The notes below the pieces were generated by a model. The model saw only the letters and a program-made list of their open reading frames with translations, searched no databases and was not told the DNA's origin. The translations under genes and the position numbers were made by a program. From NCBI GenBank assembly GCA_023336205.1, contig JALQCR010000043.1:1-54543 (forward strand): a DNA stretch of 54,543 nt. The letters run 5' to 3'. The stretch is from Pseudanabaena sp. Salubria-1. GTDB lineage: Bacteria; Cyanobacteriota; Cyanobacteriia; Pseudanabaenales; Pseudanabaenaceae. Positions 6,551 to 14,776 of this stretch are shown in pieces (within the stretch, counting starts at the first letter, position 1; every line of letters begins with the position of its first letter).

Positions 6551-8644
6551 GTGTTGCTGACGACGAGGGCGGCGGATTTGCAGCATCCTGATTATCCCAA
6601 TCAGGGGAGTTTGAAGCATATTTCTTTACCACCGTTGCAGGGTTTGTCGAAAGAGGATGCGCTGGACTATTTCCAAAGGTTGATAAAGTTGCCACCAGAG
6701 CCACAGTTTGGGTTGCCGCCCCGTGAGGGTTTGTTGGAGTTGTTTAATATGCTGGACTATCATCCTTTGTCGTTGGGGTTGTTGGCGGGGCAACTGAAGC
6801 AAAGAAGGGCGCTAGAGGTGCATCGGGAGTTAGAGCAATTAGTGGCTAATACGCCCAATAATCCTTTGCTTGCTTCGCTGAATCTGTCGGTGAGTCGGCT
6901 CGATCCTCAAGCACAGGAATGGATTAAGCGGTTGGGAGTGTTTCAGGGTGGTGCATGGGAAGTTAATCTACTTGCGATTACGGAAATTGTGGAAACGGAA
7001 TTGAATGCACTCAGAACGCAGCTAGAGGCAACAGGACTGATACGGGCGGAATCTTTGAGTCATGTGGGTGTGAGTGTGCCTTTTCTCAAGTTCCATCCGA
7101 CTCTTGCCCCTGCGATGTGGTCGCGGCTGACCGAACTCGAACAACAGCAACTCCTCAGCCGCCATCGGCAACGCTATTACCAACTGTCGAGTTATTTGTA
7201 TTCTGAGGATGTTAAAAATCCTTTTTTTGCGAGAGCTATAGCCCAACGAGAACTGCCGAATTTGCTGTATGCGGTGCGCGGCAGTATCGCCTCAGGGGAA
7301 GACTTTGCGGTGGATTTTGTGGGAGGCGTTAACAGGTTTCTGGACTACTTCGGGCTGAATCAAGATCGGGCGGACTTGACAGAAATGGTGCAACATATCG
7401 GCGGTGAGGCTGGCTCCCAAACTTGGTATCTGACGCGCAGTAATACAGGCGAACAGTTACAGAATGCAGGATGCTATGCCGAAGCAGAGGCGGTGTTTGA
7501 TGAGATATTGACAGGCTTGGGCGCGACTCCTAGTTATGAGCGCTGTGTCACGCTGAACAGACTCGGACGGTGCTATGAGGCAACGGGACAGCCAAAACGG
7601 GCGGCGGCAACCTATCGTCTTGGGTTAGAGGTGGCAGGACTGCTAGAGCAATCTAACAGCGTGAAGCGACAGATGGGCAATTTACAGGCAGACTTAGGGG
7701 ATGTGTTGACAGCTATGGGGGACTACGATCTTGCCCGTGACTCCTACGAGGCATCGTTAGTGATTTTTAAAGAATTGAGCGATCGCCGAGGGGAAGCCAC
7801 TACAAAATTCCAACTTGGAACTTTGGAACTAGTGCAGAACAACCTCACCGAAGCCGCCCAACGCTATCAAGAAGCACTGGAAATCTTTCATCAACTCAAC
7901 GAACCCGCATCAGAAGCAACCGTATGGCATCAGTTGGGCAGAACCTTTGAAGAATCGCGACAATGGGAAGCCGCAGAGCAATACTATCGCCAAGCCGCCC
8001 AGATTAGGGAAGCACAGGGCTTAATTGGTGGAAAAAATGGAGCAGCAGCGACTTGGAATCAGTTGGCGATCGTGAGTAAAAGTGCGGGGAAACAGGCAGA
8101 GGCGGAGGCATGGTATCGGAAGGCGATTGATGCAGGAAAAGCTACTGGCGATTTAACTGGTCTTTCCAAGTATCTCAGTAACCTTTCCGCTCTCCTCCAA
8201 GAATTTCCGAATAGCCTCAACGAAGCCCAACAGTTAGCGGAAGAAGGACTAGCCATAGACAAAACTCTCGATTCTGCGGCGGCTCAGATTTGGAAGACTT
8301 ACGAACTTTTGGCACAGATTAGCGATCAACAAGGCGATCCAGCCAAAGCAAAGGAATATCGCCGCCTCTCTCGCACCGCCCGCACCAACTTTGCAGGCAC
8401 TGAGTACGAGCTACGCCAACACGCCCCGCTTATCGAGGCTGTAGCGATGGCGGTTGACGAAGCCGAGGTCAGACAGCAATTAGAGCCAACTTTGGAAAAC
8501 ATGATCTCGCGTGGTTGGCAAAATCTCATCGCCGCGATTCGGCAAATCCTCAACGGAGAACGTGATGAAGATATTCTCTACGAAGGATTGGATATGGATG
8601 ATTCTCAAATTATCCTTGCGATCCTTCAGCAAGTAAAAAGGTAA
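6551..8644 (+). CDS. NB-ARC / TPR STAND protein, C-terminal part (gene broken)
   Basis: A continuation of the CHAT protein in the -1 frame. Homologous reading really begins near 6497 (DQALLDIAKAWSEAGNSRV, then LLTTR, the usual NB-ARC sensor after Walker B), while the first usable start codon is a GTG at 6551. NB-ARC and winged-helix parts are followed by about seven TPR-type repeats (for example AEAEAVFDEILTGLG and AAEQYYRQAAQIREAQG). The C-terminus is helical. The TPR half would be the sensor that recognises a trigger. Expression as a separate polypeptide, frameshifting or loss of function are all possible. Confidence 0.85.
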   Translation: MLLTTRAADLQHPDYPNQGSLKHISLPPLQGLSKEDALDYFQRLIKLPPEPQFGLPPREGLLELFNMLDYHPLSLGLLAGQLKQRRALEVHRELEQLVANTPNNPLLASLNLSVSRLDPQAQEWIKRLGVFQGGAWEVNLLAITEIVETELNALRTQLEATGLIRAESLSHVGVSVPFLKFHPTLAPAMWSRLTELEQQQLLSRHRQRYYQLSSYLYSEDVKNPFFARAIAQRELPNLLYAVRGSIASGEDFAVDFVGGVNRFLDYFGLNQDRADLTEMVQHIGGEAGSQTWYLTRSNTGEQLQNAGCYAEAEAVFDEILTGLGATPSYERCVTLNRLGRCYEATGQPKRAAATYRLGLEVAGLLEQSNSVKRQMGNLQADLGDVLTAMGDYDLARDSYEASLVIFKELSDRRGEATTKFQLGTLELVQNNLTEAAQRYQEALEIFHQLNEPASEATVWHQLGRTFEESRQWEAAEQYYRQAAQIREAQGLIGGKNGAAATWNQLAIVSKSAGKQAEAEAWYRKAIDAGKATGDLTGLSKYLSNLSALLQEFPNSLNEAQQLAEEGLAIDKTLDSAAAQIWKTYELLAQISDQQGDPAKAKEYRRLSRTARTNFAGTEYELRQHAPLIEAVAMAVDEAEVRQQLEPTLENMISRGWQNLIAAIRQILNGERDEDILYEGLDMDDSQIILAILQQVKR

Positions 8645-8656
8645 AAGGGAATGCCC

Positions 8657-8721
8657 AGATCCCCGACTTTTTCTTTGCTATCAAAGGGGATTTGTGCATT
8701 CACAAAAAAAGTCGGGGATCT
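8657..8721. repeat. Inverted repeat downstream of the STAND gene
   Basis: AGATCCCCGACTTTTT at 8657-8672 faces its complement ending at 8721. It could act as a terminator hairpin for the operon, but the arms also resemble short mobile palindromes common in cyanobacteria. Confidence 0.65.
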
Positions 8722-8783
8722 AAATCTCGGCTACGGTGACAAGGAAAAAGGTAAAAGTAAAAAGTAAAAATTGGAGGTAAGTT

Positions 8784-8900
8784 ATGGAAACCATTACCAT
8801 CGAAGTCGAACCAGAAATAGATAGAGCATATCAAAACTCAAGCTCTATAGAACGACCTAAGTACAGAACAAAAATTCAATTTTGCAGTAAATTATCCTAA
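8784..8900 (+). pseudogene. Antitoxin-like remnant (38 aa)
   Basis: A 38-residue frame with a near-perfect ribosome-binding site (GGAGG at 8772-8776). The start METITIEVEPEIDRAY closely resembles the N-terminus of a common cyanobacterial antitoxin family, but the reading then departs and stops early, and no toxin follows. Most likely the 5' stump of a decayed toxin-antitoxin module. Confidence 0.5.
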
Positions 8901-8935
8901 GTCTCCATTTTTAGGTGATTTCTCATTTAAAATTT

Positions 8936-9202
8936 ACCCCACCCTAACCCTCCCCTTGCAACTACGGTGTACACACAAGTCATATAACCTATTCAAGTCA
9001 ACAATTAATCGCCCCCTAGCCCCCAATTCTGGGGGAACAAGAAAATAAAATTCTTTCAAAGTCCCCCAGAATTGGGGGATTTAGGGGGCTTAGATAAACC
9101 GAAACGTAGACAGTTAGACTTGTGTGTACACGGTAGCCCCTTGCAAAGGGGAGGGAACAAGATTTCTAGTCTTCCCCCTTGCAAAAGGGGAATTAAAGGG
9201 GG
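8936..9202. repeat. Nested repeat elements (palindrome within MITE within palindrome)
   Basis: The outer palindromic repeat (8936-8961 plus 9137-9202) is split by the 175-bp element at 8962-9136, which itself contains another palindrome (9011-9089; GCCCCCTAGCCCCCAATTCT against its complement). No gene lies in the gap from 8901 to 9357. Confidence 0.75.
8962..9136. mobile_element. 175-bp MITE with 10-bp target duplication
   Basis: The terminal inverted repeats are CTACGGTGTACACACAAGT (8962-8980) and its near-perfect complement at 9118-9136 (one mismatch). The element is flanked by a perfect direct repeat CCCCTTGCAA at 8952-8961 and 9137-9146. It encodes no transposase, so it should be a non-autonomous element mobilised in trans. 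Confidence 0.8.
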
Positions 9203-9357
9203 TAATTCCAACTTTTATCAAGATGATGGAAGATTCTTTACGAGTAATGTCCTTAAGGCTACTCTGTAACATGTTACCAAGAGTCCAAGTTCTTGGCTAA
9301 AAGTGGAAGTTATCTAAAGACAACTGAACACAATCAATCTGTTTTAACGAGTTTTAG

Positions 9358-9780
9358 CTAGAGCGAGTTCTCAACTTTTTCTTTCCGCCATTCTTGCGCG
9401 ATCGCAGATGACCACAACAAGTAACCAATCAAAGATAATCCTGATAAAGCATCCAGCCAAATTAACCCATGCATTTTTAATGACATTGGCATAATCATGG
9501 GATAGAGATAATGTCCTGGACTTGAAACACTAGTAATGGAATAAGCACCTAGAAATAAATAGGAGATCAAGAATGAGCCTTTTGTATATAACCAATAACC
9601 GCATAGTCCAATCGGTGTCATCACGATCACCGTAGCCCAAACTCCCATAGAGGTGAACCATTCGGGACCAGGATATTGATCCAAAAATATGGCATTGTCG
9701 CTATAGTGCAGCCAAGTGGAAACAAGATTGAATATCACGATCGCAAGAAGAGTAGGTTGATGCTGGAATGGGCGATTCAT
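9358..9780 (-). CDS. Hypothetical four-helix membrane protein
   Basis: A 140-residue protein starting MNRPFQHQPT. Four hydrophobic segments are visible (TLLAIVIFNLVSTWL, WATVIVMTPIGLCGYWL, FLISYLFLGAYSITS, GLIWLDALSGLSLIGYLLW), with conserved-looking His and Asp residues in the loops (WLHYSDN, SSPGHYLYP). The family is not recognised. It stands alone between the repeat cluster and a decayed transposase. Confidence 0.65.
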   Translation of the reverse strand: MNRPFQHQPTLLAIVIFNLVSTWLHYSDNAIFLDQYPGPEWFTSMGVWATVIVMTPIGLCGYWLYTKGSFLISYLFLGAYSITSVSSPGHYLYPMIMPMSLKMHGLIWLDALSGLSLIGYLLWSSAIAQEWRKEKVENSL

Positions 9781-9836
9781 GGATGACTCCTATTGAGTTA
9801 TGCGATTGATCCTGACATAGGTGAATTAAACTCAAT

Positions 9837-9941
9837 TCACCCGATAGACTCAACAAATTGCTTTCCACAATCTTTACATAGATAACATTGCTTACCTCTG
9901 CGCTGTCCATTTTTTGACAACTGCTTAGAGTAACAATGCTG
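9837..9941 (-). pseudogene. IS1-type transposase N-terminal remnant
   Basis: About 34 residues of the zinc-finger end of an IS1 InsA-like protein: KNGQRRGKQ followed by CKDCGKQFVE, then a stop. The intact IS1 transposase at 26918-27667 has the matching stretch (CRDCGRQFVENP). The remnant abuts the truncated Rieske-type gene, so the insertion probably destroyed that gene's 5' end. Confidence 0.55.
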
Positions 9942-10481
9942 ACGATGCTGCTGAATATGCATGACTACAATCACCAAAACGGAACACATCGGGAATTGTT
10001 TCGGATTACAGAAGTTCAATTCCATCAATTTATCGATCAAGGTCATCTATCTCACGCCTTTTACGAGATGCCAACTGCTCCCTATAGCTTGATCGAAAAA
10101 ATCAAAAAACCAGATTTATTTCTTTTGCCAACTACGTTAAAAGCCCATTTAGAGAATCATTTTCCATCGCTAGTAATTTTTCATGGTGAAACGGATCTAG
10201 GGAAGGTTGCCCAATGCCATATTTTTGTGCCAGAGGCTGAAAATCTTACCCGCACTTATATTTTGATGTTTGGTATACCTAAGCATCCAATGTTCAAGAT
10301 TTTTGGCAATACTTTTTTGAATTTCGCTAAAGTTGTGGTCGATCAAGATGCCGATATTCTCGGCAAGATTTATCCCAATTCGCCGCAGAAGGTGAAGCTG
10401 AATAATGAAGTGGGTATGGACTGGGTAAAAAGAAATTTTGCGAGTTTCCCCAAAGTAGTTGAGCCTAGTCTGTCAAAATAA
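9936..10481 (+). pseudogene. C-terminal part of a Rieske-type oxygenase
   Basis: 181 residues with no Rieske [2Fe-2S] motif. The end resembles the C-terminal domain of pheophorbide a oxygenase/chlorophyllide oxygenase-like proteins: VVVDQDADILGKIYP and KLNNEVGMDWVKRN match the QD...L....P pattern near the end of those enzymes. The N-terminal Rieske and iron-binding regions are missing, and the left edge coincides with an IS1 remnant. It is therefore probably a non-functional fragment; a small stand-alone protein is less likely. Confidence 0.5.
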
Positions 10482-10544
10482 GCGATCGCTTCATAGAAGT
10501 TTCTAGTCGGTTATAATTTTGGAAAAAGTGCGATCGCGGAGAAG

Positions 10545-11177
10545 ATGAAATATCTCTATTTACATGGGTTTGCGTCTAGTCCCAACTCTTATAAAGCGCA
10601 GTACATGAGACGACGGTTTACGGACATAGGGCTAACGCTGCTTATTCCAGACTTAAATCTCACGGATTTTTCAACAGTGACCCTCTCAGATCAATTAGAG
10701 TATCTCGATCGCACTTATCTGCAAAGTCTTGAGCCAGTCACAGTAATTGGTTCTAGCCTTGGCGGTTTCCTTGGCGTGCAACTCGCAGCCCAAAATACCT
10801 TAGTTCAGAAATTGATATTATTTGCCCCCGCTTTTGGATTTAGTCAGCGCATTGATAAAGCCTTAGGAAATGAGAACGTCACTAAATGGCAACAAGAAGG
10901 CGTTCGTGAGTTTTATCATTACGGACTAAAACGTAACGTAAATTTACATTTTAATTTTTTTGTTGATGCTCAAAAATATTCCGAAGAAAAGCTCACGAGA
11001 TCGCTACCTATTCTCATCTTTCATGGTATCAATGATGGCGTTGTACCTGTATCGCTTAGTGAAGAATTTACAAAAATGCGATCGCAAGTTACGTTAAAGC
11101 TACTGGACGACGATCATGCCCTTGGTAAAGATTTAGAAAGTATTTGGCAAGACATCAAGAATTTTTGTAATTTTTGA
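10545..11177 (+). CDS. YqiA/YcfP-type alpha/beta-hydrolase
   Basis: A 210-residue esterase-like protein. It begins MKYLYLHGFASSPNSYKA, typical of the YqiA family. The nucleophile elbow GSSLGG carries the catalytic Ser, the acid is probably in FHGINDGVVP, and the catalytic His is in DDDHALGKDL. It has no signal peptide, so it should be cytoplasmic and hydrolyse a small ester or thioester of unknown identity. A long perfect hairpin follows downstream. Confidence 0.88.
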   Translation: MKYLYLHGFASSPNSYKAQYMRRRFTDIGLTLLIPDLNLTDFSTVTLSDQLEYLDRTYLQSLEPVTVIGSSLGGFLGVQLAAQNTLVQKLILFAPAFGFSQRIDKALGNENVTKWQQEGVREFYHYGLKRNVNLHFNFFVDAQKYSEEKLTRSLPILIFHGINDGVVPVSLSEEFTKMRSQVTLKLLDDDHALGKDLESIWQDIKNFCNF

Positions 11178-11201
11178 ACTACAGTGCTTTGCGCTCAAAC
11201 T

Positions 11202-11262
11202 CGAAGCTTATAATTTCTTGAAAGTGTTACAAAGCAGCACTTTCAAGAAATTATAAGCTTCG
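11202..11262. repeat. Perfect 25-bp hairpin
   Basis: The arms at 11202-11226 and 11238-11262 are perfect complements with an 11-base loop. The tip (GTGTTACAAAGCAGCAC) resembles the tips of other long hairpins in this window. Confidence 0.8.
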
Positions 11263-11407
11263 TTTGATCTGAGCTACTTAGAAAATAAAGGAGTTACTTC
11301 ACAATACTTCAACAAATACTCACTCCAAAGGGTAGTTACTTTTGATACAAAGCATCCGTTAGGATCTTAAAATCAGCAGTAGCATTTAAAAAAGGGTTTT
11401 AAAACCG

Positions 11408-12184
11408 TTGAAAAATATTATCAAAACACTGCGAGCTGACTTCGCAATCATTTTTGAACGCGATCCTGCTGCGCGTAACTGGCTAGAAGTGCTGTTATGC
11501 TACCCAGGACTCCATGCGATCGCCTTATATCGCTTTGCTCATTGGCTGCACACTCTTAAGTTACCCGTGATTCCCCGCATGATCTCGCAAACTGCGAGAT
11601 TCCTAACGGGCATCGAGATTCACCCAGGCGCGAGAATTGGCATGGGTGCATTCATCGATCATGGTATGGGTGTAGTAATTGGTGAAACTGCGATCGTTGG
11701 TGAATATGTATTGATCTATCAAGGCGTTACCCTTGGTGGTACTGGTAAACAATCGGGCAAGCGTCACCCCACCCTCGGTGACAATGTAGTTATTGGCGCT
11801 GGCGCAAAGGTCTTAGGCAATATTGAAATTGGTAGTAATTCGCGGATTGGTGCTGGCTCTGTTGTTTTGAAATGCGTGCCTCCCGATTGCACCGTAGTTG
11901 GTATTCCTGGGCGCATCGTGCATCGTCATGGGGTAAAGGTTTCCGCGCTCGATCACTTTCAGGTTCCCGATCCTGAAGGCGATGTCATCCGATCGCTGAT
12001 TGGACGTGTCGAGCAGTTGGAAAGAAATGCTGAGGCACATACCTTGCATCCTATTAACAACTATATTATTGACTCAGAATTGCTTAAGAATGTTCGCCCT
12101 CGTCACCTTACGCCATGCGATCGCGCTGATCATTTTGACCATCCTCCAGAATATGAAGGTTTTTCCGAAGGCGGTGGTATTTAA
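11408..12184 (+). CDS. cysE: Serine O-acetyltransferase
   Basis: 258 residues. Transfers acetyl from acetyl-CoA to L-serine, the committed step of cysteine synthesis. The N-terminal helical domain has the family pattern FERDPAARNWLEVLLCYPG and the left-handed beta-helix carries hexapeptide repeats (GIEIHPGARIG, HGMGVVIGETAIVG, GANVVIGAGAKVLG-like turns). The start is a TTG; residues from there match the usual N-terminus and no ATG is available. A strong terminator follows. Confidence 0.95.
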   Translation: MKNIIKTLRADFAIIFERDPAARNWLEVLLCYPGLHAIALYRFAHWLHTLKLPVIPRMISQTARFLTGIEIHPGARIGMGAFIDHGMGVVIGETAIVGEYVLIYQGVTLGGTGKQSGKRHPTLGDNVVIGAGAKVLGNIEIGSNSRIGAGSVVLKCVPPDCTVVGIPGRIVHRHGVKVSALDHFQVPDPEGDVIRSLIGRVEQLERNAEAHTLHPINNYIIDSELLKNVRPRHLTPCDRADHFDHPPEYEGFSEGGGI

Positions 12185-12216
12185 TAAAAAAGGCTCGCGT
12201 CGCGAGCCTTTTTTAT
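12185..12216 (+). terminator. Rho-independent terminator of cysE
   Basis: GGCTCGCG/CGCGAGCC stem between A6 and T6 runs, directly after the cysE stop. Confidence 0.85.
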
Positions 12217-12265
12217 TATGTGCAAGCCGCTATAATGCAATCAAAAAAGCAGCTTAAAAATATTC

Positions 12266-12547
12266 ATGCATTATCAAAAGCGATCGCCTAATCAAGGACT
12301 CTGGCACTTCTGGAAAAAGTTTCTTAATAAGCTAATTCATAGCGCATTTTGGCAAAAGGCGATCGCTTTGTTACTAGCAGGTTTATGTTTATTTGTCCTA
12401 GCCGCCTGTGAGCCAATCCCCGAACCAAATCAAGTCAGTGTTGGCAGCGTCAATCGTCTCAAAAATGTACTTAGTCGTGGCAAATTGGTTTGTGAAGAAT
12501 CATTGTGGCTCCGCTTAAACCTCCACCTGCACTCATTATCGGGATGA
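12266..12547 (+). pseudogene. Truncated copy of amino-acid-binding lipoprotein gene
   Basis: The first 70 or so residues, including the lipobox signal peptide (LFVLAACEP), match the intact gene at 16791 with scattered differences. After LVC the reading departs (EESLWLRLNL) and stops. The copied block runs from about 12228 to 12494 and includes the upstream TATAAT. It is a 5' duplicate cut off at the edge of the integron-like island and cannot make a binding protein. Confidence 0.85.
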
Positions 12548-12770
12548 GAGATCTTATTGCTACACCAGCAGGACTAGGTTTGTCTTGACCACTAAAATAT
12601 TGGGCAGGTGCTCCAATAATCGCCAAAGACGCTGCGCCAACCACAACATATGCAGGATTCATGTGACGCAGCTTAGAAACACTAACAACCCAGCCGAAAG
12701 GACAAATTAACCATAAGAGCAGGTGCGCCCAGATTTTCTCATTCGCTCGAAGTTCATCTATAGGTTGCAC
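12471..12770 (-). CDS. Hypothetical membrane protein, second integron cassette (3' truncated)
   Basis: 99 residues from a GTG at 12770, only 23 bases after the attC core site. Three hydrophobic stretches are visible (IWAHLLLWLICPFGWVVSV, AYVVVGAASLAIIGAP, LIPIMSAGGGLSGATMIL). The last seven residues and the stop lie inside the duplicated lipoprotein-gene sequence, so the natural C-terminus, and the attC that should follow it, are missing. The family is not recognised. Orientation and spacing fit a gene cassette read away from intI. Confidence 0.55.
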   Translation of the reverse strand: MQPIDELRANEKIWAHLLLWLICPFGWVVSVSKLRHMNPAYVVVGAASLAIIGAPAQYFSGQDKPSPAGVAIRSLIPIMSAGGGLSGATMILHKPICHD

Positions 12771-12792
12771 TTTATTACCTCTATCTCTTACA

Positions 12793-12881
12793 GTCTAACG
12801 ACCCCGTTCACCCGCCGCTAGCAACCTCTCGAACCCACCGACTAGCTTGATTCGGTCGGTGTGCAACGGGATTGTTATGAC
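12793..12881 (-). other. attC recombination site
   Basis: Read on the minus strand (the cassette direction), an 89-base imperfect palindrome begins GTCATAAC and ends with the core GTTAGAC, a perfect GTTRRRY. The outer arms GTCATAACAATCCCGTTGCAC and GTCTAACGACCCCGTTCAC are complementary with extrahelical bases, and an inner stem CACCGAC/GTCGGTG forms the terminal structure. It starts 25 bases after the TPR stop and ends 23 bases before the next start codon, exactly the cassette layout. Its length is in the usual 57-141 range. Confidence 0.75.
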
Positions 12882-12905
12882 CGGAGAAACAGTTGCTAAA
12901 GTTTT

Positions 12906-14507
12906 TCATACACTACCCCCAAGCTTTTGCATTACGACACGCCAGCTATTTTGAGCTTGAGGAGAATTTGGATCCAATCTTAATGACTCGTTCAGTGCCT
13001 GCAATGCCTCTATTGAGCGTCCAAGATGATCGAGCACAATTCCTTGGCTAAGGTGAGCTGGGGCAAAGTTTGGTTCTAATTGAATTGACTGATGAAGTGA
13101 TTCTAACGCTGCATTATAGCGCCCCAACCCATCGAGCAGAATTCCTTTTCGATAATATCCATAGGCGTAGTCTGGGTTTGAAGCAAGAAGCGTATTGTAG
13201 GACTCCAATGCTTCTTCAAGCCGTCCCAGATTGTAGAGGGCAGAATCTCTGTTGTGATATACCTCGTTAAAGGTGGGATTGAGTCGCAGTGCAGTTTCAA
13301 ATGCAGCCAAAGATTCTTCGTGTCGTCCGAGATTTCCGAGAGCTAACCCTTTACAATGGAAAGCCTCAGCAAATTCCGGCATAGACTGATTTAAAGCGTT
13401 AAAAACGTCTAACGCGGCTGCATATTGCTTAGAGTCGAGTAAATTTAATCCTTCTTCATATTGAATGATTGGTTGAAGCTCTTTCCTTAGTTCATAGGCA
13501 GGTAGTAAGTCAGGATTAAGTTGTAACGCTTGCTCACATGACTCCATTGCTTCATGAAATCTTCCCTGCTCCTTAAGAATGCCTGCCTTGAGATGATGAG
13601 CCGTGGCAGCAGTTGGGCATAACCGTATAGCTTCTTCACAAGACAGCATTGCTTCTTTTAGCTTGCCCTGAGCAAGCAGGATACCTGCTTTGATATGCTG
13701 AGCTTCAGCAAAATCTGGGCGGAGTCGCAGTGCTTCCTCACAGGCTTGCAGCGCTTCTATCATCTGCTCTAATCGATAGAGTGCAACGGCTCTTCCCTGA
13801 TGTGCTTCCGGAGCTTCTGGTGCTAGTTGTATGGCTGAATCGTAGGCAGTAAGTGCTTCTTGATAGCGTCCTTGCTCCAATAATGTTGTTCCCTGTTGAT
13901 AGTGTGCCTCAATAGAATTCTCAGAAGCAAGCGATTCTTGATAGCGTCCTCCTCGGCTTACCTGTGTAACAGAGACAATTGACTGTCTAAAACTGACTTC
14001 TAACTCAATATCTGTCAGCGATTGAGCAATTTGAAGGGCTTGGTGATAGAACTCATCTGCTTGTTGAGGACGACTAAGGTAGTCGTGAGAAATCCCCAAA
14101 TTCAGTAGTACATTGGCTTCTCCTCGACGATCACGCATTGCCCGGTAGAACGGCATAGCCTGTTGAAAACATTCCAAAGCATTCTGGAATTCACCATTGG
14201 AGTTGTATGAAATGCCGAGATTATTCAAGGCGCTTGCCATGAAAAACGGTTGAGCACCAATCTGTCGTCCCAACCCCAATGCCTGCTGGTAACACACAAT
14301 CGCCTGGGCAGTTTGCCGAAGATTGCGGTAGGCAACTCCCAAATTGGTTAGCGTACTGACGATCCCTGCAAAGTCTTGTGCCTGTTGATATAGTTTTAAT
14401 GCTTTCTGTAATGTCTGTACTGCCACTGAAAACTGGCAATTATGAATTTGTTCGATGCCTAAGTTCAATAGCTTGTCCGCATCAGGCGCTTGAGCATCTT
14501 GCTGCAT
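12906..14507 (-). CDS. TPR-repeat protein, first integron cassette
   Basis: A 533-residue protein built almost wholly of tetratricopeptide repeats, about fourteen units such as LGIEQIHNCQFSVAVQTLQK and YQEALTAYDSAIQLAPEAPE. It has no signal peptide, membrane segment or enzymatic domain, so it is a likely protein-interaction scaffold. It is read away from the integrase and followed after 25 bases by an attC, so it appears to be a gene cassette, large for its kind. GGAGAA precedes the ATG at 14507. Its native partner cannot be inferred. Confidence 0.85.
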   Translation of the reverse strand: MQQDAQAPDADKLLNLGIEQIHNCQFSVAVQTLQKALKLYQQAQDFAGIVSTLTNLGVAYRNLRQTAQAIVCYQQALGLGRQIGAQPFFMASALNNLGISYNSNGEFQNALECFQQAMPFYRAMRDRRGEANVLLNLGISHDYLSRPQQADEFYHQALQIAQSLTDIELEVSFRQSIVSVTQVSRGGRYQESLASENSIEAHYQQGTTLLEQGRYQEALTAYDSAIQLAPEAPEAHQGRAVALYRLEQMIEALQACEEALRLRPDFAEAQHIKAGILLAQGKLKEAMLSCEEAIRLCPTAATAHHLKAGILKEQGRFHEAMESCEQALQLNPDLLPAYELRKELQPIIQYEEGLNLLDSKQYAAALDVFNALNQSMPEFAEAFHCKGLALGNLGRHEESLAAFETALRLNPTFNEVYHNRDSALYNLGRLEEALESYNTLLASNPDYAYGYYRKGILLDGLGRYNAALESLHQSIQLEPNFAPAHLSQGIVLDHLGRSIEALQALNESLRLDPNSPQAQNSWRVVMQKLGGSV

Positions 14508-14544
14508 TGGTTCTCCTCACAACAATATCCTGACCGCTAGCTTA

Positions 14545-14735
14545 AGCTGTATAACTATGTATTAGACGGAAAAATTCTGTCTAATGTAACTATAAGCGAT
14601 ATAGGCTGAATGTCAAGTTTCTGGCTAATCACCCTGTAGGGGGTGTTATGCAGAAAAATTCTGGCTATTTACCCTATACGGCATGTTATACAGAAAAATT
14701 CTGCCTAATCACCCAAATAGCGTGTTAGCCCGACA
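14545..14735. repeat. Tandem ~40-bp repeats in the attI position
   Basis: Three partly degenerate units lie between the integrase start and the first cassette. Each contains CAGAAAAATTCTG-like palindromes (14562-14584, 14645-14667, 14685-14708) plus paired heptamers such as GCCTAAT and GTTAGCC that resemble integrase core sites. Two units are exactly 40 bases apart. A GTTATAC on the minus strand at 14555-14549 is a candidate insertion point before the TPR cassette. They could be the attI binding array or the intI promoter. Confidence 0.6.
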
Positions 14736-14776
14736 GTACAGTGTATTATTTAGATTAGTTTCTGGATAGCTTCATT

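Noticed and set aside
14562..14584. LexA/SOS box before intI
   Set aside because: The palindrome does not match the known cyanobacterial LexA sites (RGTACNNNDGTWCB type), and it occurs in repeated units.
14545..14735. Possible CRISPR array
   Set aside because: The repeats are directly adjacent, degenerate and of 40 bases without separate spacers, and no cas genes are present.
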